64,000 nt of DNA from Prevotella sp. (lineage in GTDB: Bacteria > Bacteroidota > Bacteroidia > Bacteroidales > Bacteroidaceae): positions 62,001 to 126,000 of the forward strand of contig JAEEXI010000004.1 in assembly GCA_016291495.1 (NCBI GenBank). The letters run 5' to 3'. The notes beneath the pieces are model-generated. The model worked only from the letters and a program-made list of their open reading frames with translations. It made no database searches and had not been told where the DNA came from. Both the position numbers and the translations under genes were made by a program. Shown one piece after another: positions 25,800 through 34,979 of the stretch (its first letter is position 1; the number at the start of each line of letters is the position of its first letter).

Positions 25800-25838
25800 T
25801 ATAATGTAATTTTTTGTTATTCGGATATAAATCGGGTG

Positions 25839-25846
25839 CAAAGGTA
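25839..25846 (-). promoter_or_regulatory. -7 box for the TPR-ribH-YARHG-M15-xth operon
   Basis: TACCTTTG on the minus strand (25846-25839) lies 40 bases upstream of the TPR start. A matching TTTG is not seen; the -33 region is occupied by GTGAAAA heptads. Confidence 0.5.
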
Positions 25847-25856
25847 CGAAATAAAA

Positions 25857-25884
25857 GTGAAAAGTGAAAAGTGAAAAGTGAAAA
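25857..25884 (+). repeat. GTGAAAA heptads between divergent promoters
   Basis: Four exact GTGAAAA units followed by ATTTGC. This matches the first 13 bases of the conserved end motif GTGAAAAATTTGCTACCGC. Here the TTTG of that motif serves as the -33 box of recF. Confidence 0.88.
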
Positions 25885-25885
25885 A

Positions 25886-25917
25886 TTTGCGTATTTGCTA
25901 TAAAAAACGTACCTTTG
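25886..25917 (+). promoter_or_regulatory. Promoter for recF
   Basis: TTTG (25886-25889), a 20-base spacer, and TACCTTTG (25910-25917), exact to consensus. The recF ATG is eight bases further, so the leader is almost absent. Confidence 0.82.
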
Positions 25918-25924
25918 CAGTCAA

Positions 25925-27037
25925 ATGATACTTAGAAAACTCTCCATACTCAACTATAAGAACATTCGTGAGGCTACTCTGGAGTTGTCACCCAAGATGA
26001 ATTGTTTCATCGGGCAGAACGGGGTGGGGAAGACGAATGTGCTGGATGCGGTGTATTATCTGTCGTTCTGTCGGTCGGCCTCTAACCCTATAGACTCCCA
26101 GGTGATACGTCATGATGAGCCGTTCTGCCTTATCGAGGGAGAATACGGAGAGCATTCATCTGCTTCTCACCTCTTAATTTCTTGTGGTATCAAGCGTGGA
26201 CAGAAGAAGCATTTCAAGCGCAACAAGAAGGAGTATAAACGGTTGTCGGAGCATATCGGACTGATTCCGCTGGTAGTGGTGTCGCCCTCTGATACCCTGT
26301 TGATTGAGGGTAACAGTGAGGAGCGTCGTCGGTTGATGGATATGGTGATTTCCCAGTACGACCGTTCGTATATTGATGCGCTGACGCGTTATAATAATGC
26401 CCATCAGCAGCGGAACATCCTACTGAAACAGGAAGACCCTGCTCCTGACCCATTGGTCTTGCAGATTTGGGAGGAACAGATGGCGGAGGCAGGTGAGGAG
26501 ATATACCGCAAGCGAGATGCCTTTGTACAGGAACTGATTCCCATATTCCAGGAATACTATGATCGGATATCCTCTGGTCGTGAGAAGGTGGGGCTGAACT
26601 ATATCTCTCATTGTCAGCGTGGACCGTTGTTAGAGGTCATCCAGCGTGACCGTGCCAAAGATCTGGCGGTGGGCTATTCCTTGCACGGCATCCATCGGGA
26701 CGATTTGGAGTTTACGCTGGGGGGACACCTGATGAAACGAGAAGGATCTCAAGGGCAGAACAAGACGTATGCCATTGCGCTGAAGCTGGCACAGTTTGAC
26801 TTCCTGAAACGGACGGCATCGGAGACGACTCCACTGCTGTTGCTGGACGATATCTTCGACAAGTTGGATGCTGAACGGGTGGAACAGATTGTGCGGCTGG
26901 TCTCCGGTGACGCTTTCGGTCAGATATTCATCACGGATACCAATCGCGACCATTTGGACCAGATTCTCCGTAACAGTCATCTGGACTATAAGATCTATCA
27001 CGTAGATAACGGCGAAATAATAGAGAAGAATGTTTAG
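25925..27037 (+). CDS. recF: DNA replication and repair protein RecF
   Basis: A 370-residue SMC-like ATPase that loads RecA at gaps. Walker A is FIGQNGVGKTNVLDAVYYLS, the signature motif is REGSQGQNKTYAIALKLAQ, and Walker B is LLLLDDIFDKLD. Length is normal. A short CTTCTCACCTCTTAA stretch near 26165 (peptide ASHLLIS) resembles other repeat units. The stop overlaps the DUF721 start by eight bases. Confidence 0.97.
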   Translation: MILRKLSILNYKNIREATLELSPKMNCFIGQNGVGKTNVLDAVYYLSFCRSASNPIDSQVIRHDEPFCLIEGEYGEHSSASHLLISCGIKRGQKKHFKRNKKEYKRLSEHIGLIPLVVVSPSDTLLIEGNSEERRRLMDMVISQYDRSYIDALTRYNNAHQQRNILLKQEDPAPDPLVLQIWEEQMAEAGEEIYRKRDAFVQELIPIFQEYYDRISSGREKVGLNYISHCQRGPLLEVIQRDRAKDLAVGYSLHGIHRDDLEFTLGGHLMKREGSQGQNKTYAIALKLAQFDFLKRTASETTPLLLLDDIFDKLDAERVEQIVRLVSGDAFGQIFITDTNRDHLDQILRNSHLDYKIYHVDNGEIIEKNV

Positions 27038-27320
27038 GCGGAATATAGAATCACTCAAGGATATCTTGTTGCGCAACTTGCGTGAACAAGGACTGGAAAC
27101 TCCGTTGAAACAGAAACGACTGGTGGAGGCATGGCCAGAGATAGCCGGACCGGTGATTATGCGTTATACGCTGAATACCTATATCTACAATCAGACGCTA
27201 TTTGTCCGTCTATCGAATCCTGCCTTGCGTTCCGATCTGTCGATGATGCGACAGGAGTTGGTGAAGAAATTGAATGCAGCCGTTGGTGAACAGGTGATTA
27301 CGGATATCCGTTTTAACTAA
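27030..27320 (+). CDS. DUF721 (DciA-like) protein
   Basis: A 96-residue protein with WPEIAGPVIMRYTLNTYIYN and NPALRSDLSMMRQELVKKLN, the DUF721 core. Homologues next to recF or dnaA are related to DciA, the ancestral replicative-helicase loader; this function is inferred by family and position. It overlaps recF by eight bases and converges with the 5-FCL gene, sharing eight bases. Confidence 0.9.
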   Translation: MFRRNIESLKDILLRNLREQGLETPLKQKRLVEAWPEIAGPVIMRYTLNTYIYNQTLFVRLSNPALRSDLSMMRQELVKKLNAAVGEQVITDIRFN

Positions 27321-27837
27321 TCACCTCATCCATCAGGATGTCGTGCTCGTCAGTGGGAATATGGTCGAATAGACGTGACGAATAACAGATTCCAATCTTA
27401 TAGGTGTGTGGGGTCTTTGCAAGGAAACGGTCATAATAGCCTTTTCCTCTTCCCAGGCGATGCCCCTTTTTGTCGAATGCCATCCCTGGGACAACGGCCA
27501 CATCTATCTTCTCATAATCGGTGAACAATGTTCCTGTCGGCTCCATGATGCCGAAAAAACCAGCTTGTAAGTCTTGCGTACCAGTATATTGCCGTAGTTC
27601 CATCTCTGTGTCGTTGATGACACGAGGCAGTAGTACTGTCTTTCCTTGCGCTATCAGTTCATCAAGTAATTCTTGTGTGGGAACCTCATCGGGTAGGGCA
27701 TTATATAATAATAAGATGTTCGCGTTAGCAAGGCGAGGATGCTGTCTAAGTTGTGCCAGTATTACAGACGCATCGTCGTCAGAGAGCAGCTGCTTCTGAC
27801 GACGGATGGCTTGTCTTAGTTCTTGCTTGGTTATCAT
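27313..27837 (-). CDS. 5-formyltetrahydrofolate cyclo-ligase
   Basis: A 174-residue folate enzyme converting 5-formyl-THF to 5,10-methenyl-THF. Conserved MAFDKKGHRLGRGKGYYDRFL and the early RQAIRRQKQLLSDDD segment (ATP/folate site) are present. It overlaps CtpA by four bases upstream and the convergent DUF721 gene at its end. Confidence 0.95.
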   Translation of the reverse strand: MITKQELRQAIRRQKQLLSDDDASVILAQLRQHPRLANANILLLYNALPDEVPTQELLDELIAQGKTVLLPRVINDTEMELRQYTGTQDLQAGFFGIMEPTGTLFTDYEKIDVAVVPGMAFDKKGHRLGRGKGYYDRFLAKTPHTYKIGICYSSRLFDHIPTDEHDILMDEVIS

Positions 27838-29483
27838 GCGGCTTTCTTGACAGGCTCAACCTTGGCAGGTGGAGCAGGGAAGGCACTATTGCTCTTAAAC
27901 ACTCTCAGCGTTTCCTGAATGGCAGGGTCATTCCCGTTCAGGTATTCTGACCATGCCTGTTCACTCATCATGTTATAGATGATGCGACTGTTGATATAAC
28001 GCTCCAGGAGCTTGTGCGACCGCTGAATCATGAGGTTACGGCGCTTCAGGCCGTTCTTTTCCGCATAGGTGGCGAATTTCTCGACGGTATTTTGTTTGAG
28101 CAGGTATTTCTCCAAATCCTTTACCGTCTTGAACTCATTAAGTTTCTGGCGGTTTTCGTCTGTGTAGTCGAAGGCGAACTGCAGAATCAGTCCACTCATC
28201 GATGCCTGCTTATAGTAGGATGTCACATCGGTAGTATCTTCAGCTATGAAGATGTCAGGAGTGATACCACCACCACCAAACACTTCACGTCCGATGCGGG
28301 TCTTATAGGCAGGTCCTGTATGCTTGATACTGTCCTGTGAGAAGAACTCACCGTGCTGGTAGCGCTCCAGCAGGTCTTCCTCATAGTCTTTGTTGTCACC
28401 AGAAACATATGGCTTCTGGATGCATCGACCAGAGGGAGAGTAGTAGCGGGCAATGGTCAGACGGATCATGGAGCCGTCGTTGAATGCCATGGGTTTCTGT
28501 ACGAGTCCCTTGCCAAACGAGCGTCGTCCGATAATGGTACCGCGGTCGTTGTCCTGGATGGCGCCTGCCAGGATCTCACTGGCTGATGCAGAGCCCTCGT
28601 CGATGAGTATGACTAGCGGTATCTGCTGATATGAGCCGCGTCCGTCACTGCGGTATTCCTGTCGGGATGACCTGCGCCCTTGGGTGTACACAATGAGGTT
28701 TCCCTTTGGCAGGAATTCATTGGCTATCTGGACGGCAGACTCCAGATAGCCGCCAGTATTTCCTCGCAGGTCGATAGTCAGGTTCTCAAATCCCTGCTGT
28801 GACAGTTTTGCCAATGCAATCAACAGTTCCGGATAGGTGTTCTCACCGAAGTTCTTCAGGCGGATATAGCCCGTCTTGTCGTCCAGCATATAAGTAGCAG
28901 TAACACTTTTCGTAGGAATGTCACCACGTGTCACCACGATGTTGCGGATGTTCTTGTCTCCTCTGCGCTTGATGCCCAGTTTCACCTTGGTGTCCTTTGG
29001 ACCCTTCAGGCGATGCATCGCCTCTTCGTTGGTCAGCGTCTTTCCTGTGAAAGGCTTATCGTCAACCATCACGATCATATCGCCTGCAAGTACGCCAGCC
29101 CGTTCTGCAGGTCCATTGCTAATTACCTGTTGTACATGCAACGTGTCCTGTCGGATGGTGAACTCTATACCTACACCTGAGAATGAACCCTTCAGGTCGT
29201 CAGCGGCTATTTGCATGTCTTTTGCGGATATATATACCGAGTGTGGATCCAGTTCCGACAGGATCTGGGGCATTGCCTTCTCTACCAGGTCGTTCACATT
29301 CACCGTGTCTACATACTGGTCGTCGACCAACCGTAACAGGTTGTTCAGTTTATTGCTGCCGGAATTGATGATACTCAGGCGGTTGCCCGAGAAATGGTTG
29401 GCGTAGAACGTTCCGATAAGAATGCCAATGACGACACTGATGGCCATCAGCAGGGGCATGAATTTATTCTTATTGTTTGCCAT
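27834..29483 (-). CDS. ctpA: C-terminal processing peptidase, S41 family
   Basis: A 549-residue exported protease: N-terminal membrane anchor (LLMAISVVIGILIGTFY), PDZ domain (about 95-185, GVGIEFTIRQDTLHVQQVIS), S41 core with NTGGYLESAVQIANEFLP, catalytic Ser in DEGSASASEILAGA and Lys in RRSFGKGLVQ, and a helical C-terminal extension. The intergenic DNA before its start is an octad repeat. It is coupled to 5-FCL downstream. Confidence 0.95.
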   Translation of the reverse strand: MANNKNKFMPLLMAISVVIGILIGTFYANHFSGNRLSIINSGSNKLNNLLRLVDDQYVDTVNVNDLVEKAMPQILSELDPHSVYISAKDMQIAADDLKGSFSGVGIEFTIRQDTLHVQQVISNGPAERAGVLAGDMIVMVDDKPFTGKTLTNEEAMHRLKGPKDTKVKLGIKRRGDKNIRNIVVTRGDIPTKSVTATYMLDDKTGYIRLKNFGENTYPELLIALAKLSQQGFENLTIDLRGNTGGYLESAVQIANEFLPKGNLIVYTQGRRSSRQEYRSDGRGSYQQIPLVILIDEGSASASEILAGAIQDNDRGTIIGRRSFGKGLVQKPMAFNDGSMIRLTIARYYSPSGRCIQKPYVSGDNKDYEEDLLERYQHGEFFSQDSIKHTGPAYKTRIGREVFGGGGITPDIFIAEDTTDVTSYYKQASMSGLILQFAFDYTDENRQKLNEFKTVKDLEKYLLKQNTVEKFATYAEKNGLKRRNLMIQRSHKLLERYINSRIIYNMMSEQAWSEYLNGNDPAIQETLRVFKSNSAFPAPPAKVEPVKKAA

Positions 29484-29486
29484 TGT

Positions 29487-29542
29487 TTCGTTTTTCCGTT
29501 ATTTCGTTATACCGTTATTCCGTGATTCCGACATTCCGTCAC
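29487..29542 (+). repeat. Octad array TTCCGTTA filling the ctpA/dCMP deaminase gap
   Basis: Seven contiguous 8-mers: TTTCGTTT, TTCCGTTA, TTTCGTTA, TACCGTTA, TTCCGTGA, TTCCGACA, TTCCGTCA. The array spans from four bases before the ctpA start (29483) into the stop codon of the upstream deaminase (29539-29541). Confidence 0.85.
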
Positions 29543-29961
29543 TCCCCGAGGTAAACCACTTCAATACCCGCGCGCTTCAGCAGGTCAACCCCGTCGGTCA
29601 GTCGATACTGCTCACCATACACCACCCGTTTGATGCCAGCTTGGATAATCAGTTTGGCACATTCAATACACGGCGATGCCGTGATATAGATAGTGGCTCC
29701 CTCACTATTATTGTTAGAACGGGCCAGCTTCGTAATGGCATTTGCCTCGGCATGCAGTACGTATGGCTTCGTCACGTTATTCTCGTCCTCACACACATTC
29801 TCGAAACCGCTCGGAGTACCATTATAGCCGTCACTGATAATCATGCCGTCCTTTACCACCAGTGCACCTACCTGTCGACGCTGACAGTAGCTGTTCTGTG
29901 CCCAGATGCGTGCCATATCCAGATATCTCTGGTCAAATCTTTTTTGTTTTTCGGATTCCAT
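29539..29961 (-). CDS. comEB: Deoxycytidylate (dCMP) deaminase
   Basis: A 140-residue zinc enzyme making dUMP from dCMP for thymidylate synthesis. Zinc ligands and catalytic Glu lie in VLHAEANAI and TASPCIECAKLI. Also conserved: RRQVGALVVKDGMIISDGYN, GTPSGFENVCED. Its start overlaps the end of the M3 peptidase by 29 bases. Confidence 0.95.
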   Translation of the reverse strand: MESEKQKRFDQRYLDMARIWAQNSYCQRRQVGALVVKDGMIISDGYNGTPSGFENVCEDENNVTKPYVLHAEANAITKLARSNNNSEGATIYITASPCIECAKLIIQAGIKRVVYGEQYRLTDGVDLLKRAGIEVVYLGE

Positions 29962-32014
29962 TTCTCTTTAATAATGCATCAATCGTGGGTTCACTACCCT
30001 TGAAGTTCTTGTATAATGTCATGGGATGCTCAGTGCCTCCCTTGCTTAGAATCTCGTCACGGAAACGCTGCGCTGTCTTCTGGTTGAAGATACCGTGGCG
30101 CTTGAATACGCTAAAGGCATCAGCATCCAGCACTTCAGCCCATTTATAGCTATAGTAACCAGCCGCATAGCCACCTGCCATGATGTGCGAGAACTGTACC
30201 GTCATACACGTATCGGGCAGTTGTTCACCAAGGATGGCTTTCTTCCATGCTTTCTTTTCGAAGGGAATGATGTCGTCTGTGAATTCCTCCTTCTTCGTAT
30301 AATACGCCATATCGAGTAGTCCGAAGCTCACTTGTCGCAGACAGGCCGTGGCAGCCATGAAGTTACGGCTTCTGATGATGCGGCGAATCAATTCGTCGGG
30401 TAATGGCTCCCTGGTCTGGTAGTGAAAGGCAAAGGTGCGCAGGAATTCTTTCTCAATGGCAAAATTCTCCATAAACTGCGACGGCAGTTCCACGAAGTCC
30501 CACCAGACATTGGTACCGCTGAGGCTCTCGAATCGGGTGTTGGCAAACATGCCGTGCAGCGAGTGTCCGAATTCATGAAGGAAGGTTTCCACCTCTCCGA
30601 GAGTCAGCAGGGCAGGTTTCTCTTCTGTCGGTTTGGTGAGGTTCATCACGACAGAGACATGTGGACGGATATTCTCACCTTTTTTAGTGATCCATTGTCC
30701 TTGGTATTCCGTCATCCAGGCACCGCCTTGTTTCCCCTTGCGAGGGTGGAAGTCTGCATAGAAAACGGCGAGATATGAGCCGTCCTTGTCGAAAACTTCG
30801 TAGGCTTTCACATCGGAATGGTATACGGGAATATCCTTATTCTCCTTGAAGGAGATGCCATAAAGCTTGTTGGCCAGTCCGAAGACGCCTTTTATCACTT
30901 CCGACAGTTCGAAATAAGGACGCAGCATCTCCGCATCAAGGTTGTATTTCTTCATTTGGAGCTGATGGGAATAGAAACCGGAATCCCAAGGCTGTATCTT
31001 TTCGACCTCCTTTTTTGCTATCTTTTTCAGTTCCTCCCGTTCCTTGATAGCTGTTGGCTTATAGGCAGTAATGAGGTCGTCGAGTAAACGGTATACCTTG
31101 CGGACATTCGATGCCATCCGGTGCTTGAGCACATAATCGGCATAGGTCTTATAGCCTAACAACTGAGCGATTTCTCTGCGGAGATTGATAAGTCGCTGGC
31201 AGATTTTGATATTGTTCTCGTTGTTGTCGTGAGTACATACCGTATTGCGCGCCATATACAGTTGCTTGCGTAGTTCCCGTTGGGTGGAGTAGGTCATGAA
31301 GGGGGAATAGCTTGGCATGTCGAGGGTGAATAGCCAACCTTTTTGGCTATTGGCTGTTGACTGTTGGCTGTTGGCTTCTTTCCAGGCCAGTGCAGCCGCC
31401 TCAAGAGCTGTCTCTGGCAGTCCCTCGAGTTGTGCCTCGTCTGTAATCTCAAGTGTAAATGCCTTATTCTCTTTCAACAGGTTCTGCGAGAACTGCAATG
31501 AGAGTATTGAAGCCTCCTCTGTCAGTTGGCGTAATTTCTCCTTGCCTGTCTCGTCGAGCAGAGCACCGCTCCGTACGAATCCTTCATAGCAGTTGTCTAA
31601 TAGTCGTTGTTCCTCGGGAGTCAGCCGACGGTGATGCAGATGTACCTGTTTGATACGCTCAAACAACTGTGGATTGAGTTTCATGTCGTTAGCATGCTTC
31701 GTCAGGATGGGCTGCATCTTTTGGGCAAGCGCATCCATCTCGTCATTCGTTTCCGCACTCAGCAGGTTAAAGAAAACCGTAGACACCCTGTCCAGCAGGT
31801 CGTAATACCCATCCCCCTCGTCAAATGGATTGAGGATGGTATTATCGAAAGTCGGCTTTTCAGGATTGTTGATGGTCTTCTCCAGGTATTCGTTATCCCT
31901 GCGGATACCCTCTATGAATGCTTCCTCATAGTCTTCCAAGCGGATACGGTCAAACGGCACCGTGTCATGCGGTGTCCCATAGGGCTCAAAAAACGGGTTC
32001 TTATGCTCACTCAT
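29933..32014 (-). CDS. M3-family metallopeptidase (Dcp/oligopeptidase A type)
   Basis: A 693-residue zinc peptidase with HExxH motif FLHEFGHSLHGMF and downstream SGTNVWWDFVELPSQFMENF (third ligand Glu). No signal peptide follows the preferred start MSEHKNPFFEPYGTPHDTVP, so it is probably cytoplasmic and degrades short peptides; a longer frame from 32071 would cross the promoter. Five TTGGCTG heptads (31343-31377) are translated as ANSQQSTANSQKG in the helical N-terminal half. Confidence 0.94.
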   Translation of the reverse strand: MSEHKNPFFEPYGTPHDTVPFDRIRLEDYEEAFIEGIRRDNEYLEKTINNPEKPTFDNTILNPFDEGDGYYDLLDRVSTVFFNLLSAETNDEMDALAQKMQPILTKHANDMKLNPQLFERIKQVHLHHRRLTPEEQRLLDNCYEGFVRSGALLDETGKEKLRQLTEEASILSLQFSQNLLKENKAFTLEITDEAQLEGLPETALEAAALAWKEANSQQSTANSQKGWLFTLDMPSYSPFMTYSTQRELRKQLYMARNTVCTHDNNENNIKICQRLINLRREIAQLLGYKTYADYVLKHRMASNVRKVYRLLDDLITAYKPTAIKEREELKKIAKKEVEKIQPWDSGFYSHQLQMKKYNLDAEMLRPYFELSEVIKGVFGLANKLYGISFKENKDIPVYHSDVKAYEVFDKDGSYLAVFYADFHPRKGKQGGAWMTEYQGQWITKKGENIRPHVSVVMNLTKPTEEKPALLTLGEVETFLHEFGHSLHGMFANTRFESLSGTNVWWDFVELPSQFMENFAIEKEFLRTFAFHYQTREPLPDELIRRIIRSRNFMAATACLRQVSFGLLDMAYYTKKEEFTDDIIPFEKKAWKKAILGEQLPDTCMTVQFSHIMAGGYAAGYYSYKWAEVLDADAFSVFKRHGIFNQKTAQRFRDEILSKGGTEHPMTLYKNFKGSEPTIDALLKRNGIRKTKKI
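31343..31377 (+). repeat. TTGGCTG heptads in the M3 peptidase gene
   Basis: TTGGCTA, TTGGCTG, TTGACTG, TTGGCTG, TTGGCTT are in register. The preceding TAGCCAA and the first unit TTGGCTA form a small hairpin. Frame is preserved. Confidence 0.9.
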
Positions 32015-32040
32015 ACTAACGTCACTTCTCTTTAATCGTG

Positions 32041-32071
32041 CAAAGATACAATTAAGTGAGCAAAAAACCAA
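32041..32071 (-). promoter_or_regulatory. Promoter for the M3 peptidase operon
   Basis: TTGG (32071-32068), 19-base spacer, TATCTTTG (32048-32041) on the minus strand. The GCTCACTTA part of the spacer matches other promoters in the window. Confidence 0.65.
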
Positions 32072-32088
32072 GAGAATCTTGAGTTTTT

Positions 32089-32592
32089 TTAGGGCATGAA
32101 ATCACGGACAAGTTGACGGAGCGGTTCTACGGCTTCTGTATGGCGAGGGTCATAGCGGAGAATAACGGTGACGAAGCGGGTGCTGTCCTCAATCACTTTG
32201 CCATAGTATTCGAGGTCACCATCCTGACCAGTGTGGATGGAATAGTTGTCACCAGCCTCCAGCAGTTCTGCTCCCATGCCCATCATCGTCTGACCTGGAG
32301 AGCGAAGGAACTCGTTATCGAAGTGTTCCACCATGAAGGAAAGTGATACATCATCTGTCATGAAGACTTCCATCTGATCTTCCTCGAGGTATTGATGCCG
32401 TAGAAAGGAGGGGTAGGTGATGTCAATGCCCAGTCGTTCACTATGATAACTGGTCATTTGCGATGCTCCCATCTCAATAGACAGACTGTCGTTGCTGTCG
32501 AGTTCGCTGACGTATGCCTTTGCCTGTTGCTGCTTACATGCAGTTGCTACAATCAGAAGAAAAGCCAATAGGAAGGAATTTGTTTTCATCAT
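32089..32592 (-). CDS. Small lipoprotein, unknown function
   Basis: A 167-residue lipoprotein: MMKTNSFLLAFLLIVATACK with lipobox ATAC. The mature part has LGIDITYPSFLRHQYLEEDQ, a beta-rich stretch, and ends TVILRYDPRHTEAVEPLRQL. No family is recognised. It is last in the DUF4199-ApbE-Crp operon, four bases after the Crp/Fnr stop. The start at MM (32592 or 32589) is set by the signal peptide. Confidence 0.8.
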   Translation of the reverse strand: MMKTNSFLLAFLLIVATACKQQQAKAYVSELDSNDSLSIEMGASQMTSYHSERLGIDITYPSFLRHQYLEEDQMEVFMTDDVSLSFMVEHFDNEFLRSPGQTMMGMGAELLEAGDNYSIHTGQDGDLEYYGKVIEDSTRFVTVILRYDPRHTEAVEPLRQLVRDFMP

Positions 32593-32596
32593 ATCG

Positions 32597-33271
32597 TCAC
32601 ATGAGTAATCGTTCCAGCATGGGTATTTCAATGCGTCCGCGATGGAGAGTAAGAAGACCATCCGTCTGTATCTGGTTGAGGGTGATGGAGATATCTAAAC
32701 GGCTGTCGTTGAGCAGGGCTGCCAGTTGTTGCATAAGGATATAGAACGTTTTGGAACCGGCAGGATACTGACAATGGGTGAAGAAAAAGAGGATGATACG
32801 CTCGCGGAGGTTCTTCGGACAGGTACGCCATGGATAGTGCAACAGGCGCTGGGTATCTGTAGCCATAAGGTTGAGCATGTTGAGGCGGAAAACAAGTTGT
32901 GTCTCCAGCAATAACATGATTTCCTGTTTGTCGATGGTGATTAGGTTGACATCCGTCAGGGTGGTATAGGTATATGCGTATTGCTGATGAATGCCAAACA
33001 GACGTTCTGGCTCTATTAGATAGGGTGCAGACAGCCGTTCAATTACCCGATAGGCATGGTTGTCAGCGACATGTTCCGCCTGCATAGAACCGTTGATGAG
33101 AAAGGTCAGTCGGTCGCAGGTGTCTCCTGCACGAGCCAGACATTTTCCCTTAGGGTATTTATGAAAGCCAATTTTCGTATGCGTCACTACTTCCATCAGG
33201 TCAGCATGACTCATACCCTGGAAGAGAGTGAACTGCAACAGCTTATCGTAGATTTTCAATTCGTTGTTCAT
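32597..33271 (-). CDS. Crp/Fnr-family regulator-like protein
   Basis: A 224-residue protein with a cyclic-nucleotide-binding-like beta-roll (about 1-120: FTLFQGMSHADLMEVVTHTK, GDTCDRLTFLINGSMQAEHV) and a C-terminal helix-turn-helix-like part (FYILMQQLAALLNDSRLDIS, LNQIQTDGLLTLHRGRIEI). No Fnr-type cysteine cluster is seen. The start overlaps the ApbE stop by four bases, so the regulator is made with a periplasmic flavinylation enzyme. Confidence 0.85.
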   Translation of the reverse strand: MNNELKIYDKLLQFTLFQGMSHADLMEVVTHTKIGFHKYPKGKCLARAGDTCDRLTFLINGSMQAEHVADNHAYRVIERLSAPYLIEPERLFGIHQQYAYTYTTLTDVNLITIDKQEIMLLLETQLVFRLNMLNLMATDTQRLLHYPWRTCPKNLRERIILFFFTHCQYPAGSKTFYILMQQLAALLNDSRLDISITLNQIQTDGLLTLHRGRIEIPMLERLLM

Positions 33272-34290
33272 GGCGTCTCTTCTATCTTGTCCTTCATGGA
33301 AGGCGAATACCATACAGCGAATTTGTTATCTTTGTCAGTATAGATAAGATACGCCATGAGTTCTGGATGGTGGTTCAAGATTTCTTTCGCTCCTTCAAGT
33401 CCCATAACCATAAAGGATGTGGCATAGGCGTCAGCAGTGGTGCAGTCGTTGGCTAATACGGTGGCAGACAAGATGTTATGCTGTACGGGGTAACCTGTCT
33501 TGGGGTCGATGGTATGGGCATAGCGCTTACCTCCTTTATAGTAAAACCTGCGATAGTTACCGCTGGTTGCCATCGCCTTATCGGTCACATTCAGTACTGC
33601 CTGACGCTCATTGCTTATAGACAAGGTGTCGTCTGTAGGTTTGATGACACCAATCTTCCAGGGTATCCTTCTGGGACTGATACCACTAGTGATAATCTCA
33701 CCACCGATTTCCACCATATAGTTGGCGATTCCTTTCGACTTCAGTAGACGGGCAACAATATCGACGCCATAGCCTTTGGCAATAGCGGAACAGTCGAGCA
33801 TCACGCGACGGTCGCTTTTCTTGATAGTATTCCCTTCCAGTATGACCTTTTTCCAGCCAATGAAACGGCGGATGGAGTCGACCTGATGGCGAGTGGGCAT
33901 TTCATCGTTCTTGAAACCAAATCCCCAGGCATTGACCAATGGAGCCACTGTGATATCAAAGGCACCGTCCGTCTCTTTGGAAATCTCCATCGCTTTACGG
34001 AATACCTCCATGAACATCTCATTGACCTCTCCTCCATTCTCTCGGTTGATATGTGAGATAATCGACTGCTCGTTGAACATCGAGAGGGCGGAGTCGACTT
34101 TCATCAGTTCTGCTACAATCTCCTTTTGGAGATTCTCTTCCGATTGATAGGTAACAGTATAGAATGTGCCGAAAATACCTCCCTTGTCCGTCTGATAGGG
34201 GATAGACCGCTGTTGACGGATAATCAGGATGGTACCGATGATGAGCAGTGTCAGGAATGGCAACTGCCACATGAGTTTCTTGTTGCGCAT
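33268..34290 (-). CDS. apbE: FAD:protein FMN transferase
   Basis: A 340-residue enzyme with an N-terminal membrane anchor (LMWQLPFLTLLIIGTILII). Motifs GTFYTVTY, DSALSMFNEQSIISHIN, DGAFDITVAPLVNAWGFG, LDCSAIAKGYGVD, IGGEIITSG, KRYAHTIDPKTGYPV and TADAYATSFMVMG (metal/FAD site) are complete. It covalently attaches FMN to exported subunits, classically of NQR/RNF, neither of which is in the window. Confidence 0.96.
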   Translation of the reverse strand: MRNKKLMWQLPFLTLLIIGTILIIRQQRSIPYQTDKGGIFGTFYTVTYQSEENLQKEIVAELMKVDSALSMFNEQSIISHINRENGGEVNEMFMEVFRKAMEISKETDGAFDITVAPLVNAWGFGFKNDEMPTRHQVDSIRRFIGWKKVILEGNTIKKSDRRVMLDCSAIAKGYGVDIVARLLKSKGIANYMVEIGGEIITSGISPRRIPWKIGVIKPTDDTLSISNERQAVLNVTDKAMATSGNYRRFYYKGGKRYAHTIDPKTGYPVQHNILSATVLANDCTTADAYATSFMVMGLEGAKEILNHHPELMAYLIYTDKDNKFAVWYSPSMKDKIEETP

Positions 34291-34979
34291 TATATATCTA
34301 TTATTACCCTAAAGTCAGCGGCGATGACGTCTTGGTCGTTGATGCCGAAACCAGGGACATACCATGATTGTCCGATTTCGCCTTCTTTATGGGCGATACG
34401 GCGTTTGTAGCGTACGTTCCATCCGAGATGCATAGGACCAAGAATTTTGGCATCAATGCCGAATACTACCTCAAACCAATGCATGTTACATTTCATGCCC
34501 TCCACACCGAAATCTGTCGTATATTTCCAGATGGGGTCAATCAGGTCTTTACGGATGATATCAACCTTATAGGAGGTGAAGGCATAGCGGATACCAGCAA
34601 AGAGACGGTTTGACTGGTGTTTGTTCTTCAACAAGTTTAAGTCGATACCCAACCGGAAATAAGGTGCCGTCGTTTTATAAGTAATCCCTGTTACCTCATC
34701 TTCCTCATGGTTTGCCTTGCCTATACCAATCTCTACTACAGGGAACCATTGGTCGTGCAGGTTGATGCGCAGTCCTCCCTCAATTTCACCGTGGTCGCTG
34801 AGCATCAGTTTGGCAGGTCCTACCAAATCGAAGGATACGGAGAATCCTCGGAAAAGGGGAATGGAGTCCTTCTCCATGCGGAACAATTTCAGTTGCGCAT
34901 GGGCTGCAGGTGCCATTGTGAGTAGGGCAAGACTAATCGCGAGCCTTGAAATAAATATGGAAATGTTCTTCCTTTGCAT
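34290..34979 (-). CDS. DUF6048-family exported protein
   Basis: A 229-residue protein with signal peptide (LLTMAPAAHAQL) and a beta-rich body (GFSVSFDLVGPAKLMLSDHG, YFRLGIDLNLL, LFAGIRYAFTSYKVDI, HLGWNVRYKRRI), consistent with a small outer-membrane barrel. It pairs with DUF6452 directly upstream, the usual partner. The chosen start overlaps DUF6452 by 47 bases; its last base is the first base of apbE. Confidence 0.85.
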   Translation of the reverse strand: MQRKNISIFISRLAISLALLTMAPAAHAQLKLFRMEKDSIPLFRGFSVSFDLVGPAKLMLSDHGEIEGGLRINLHDQWFPVVEIGIGKANHEEDEVTGITYKTTAPYFRLGIDLNLLKNKHQSNRLFAGIRYAFTSYKVDIIRKDLIDPIWKYTTDFGVEGMKCNMHWFEVVFGIDAKILGPMHLGWNVRYKRRIAHKEGEIGQSWYVPGFGINDQDVIAADFRVIIDI

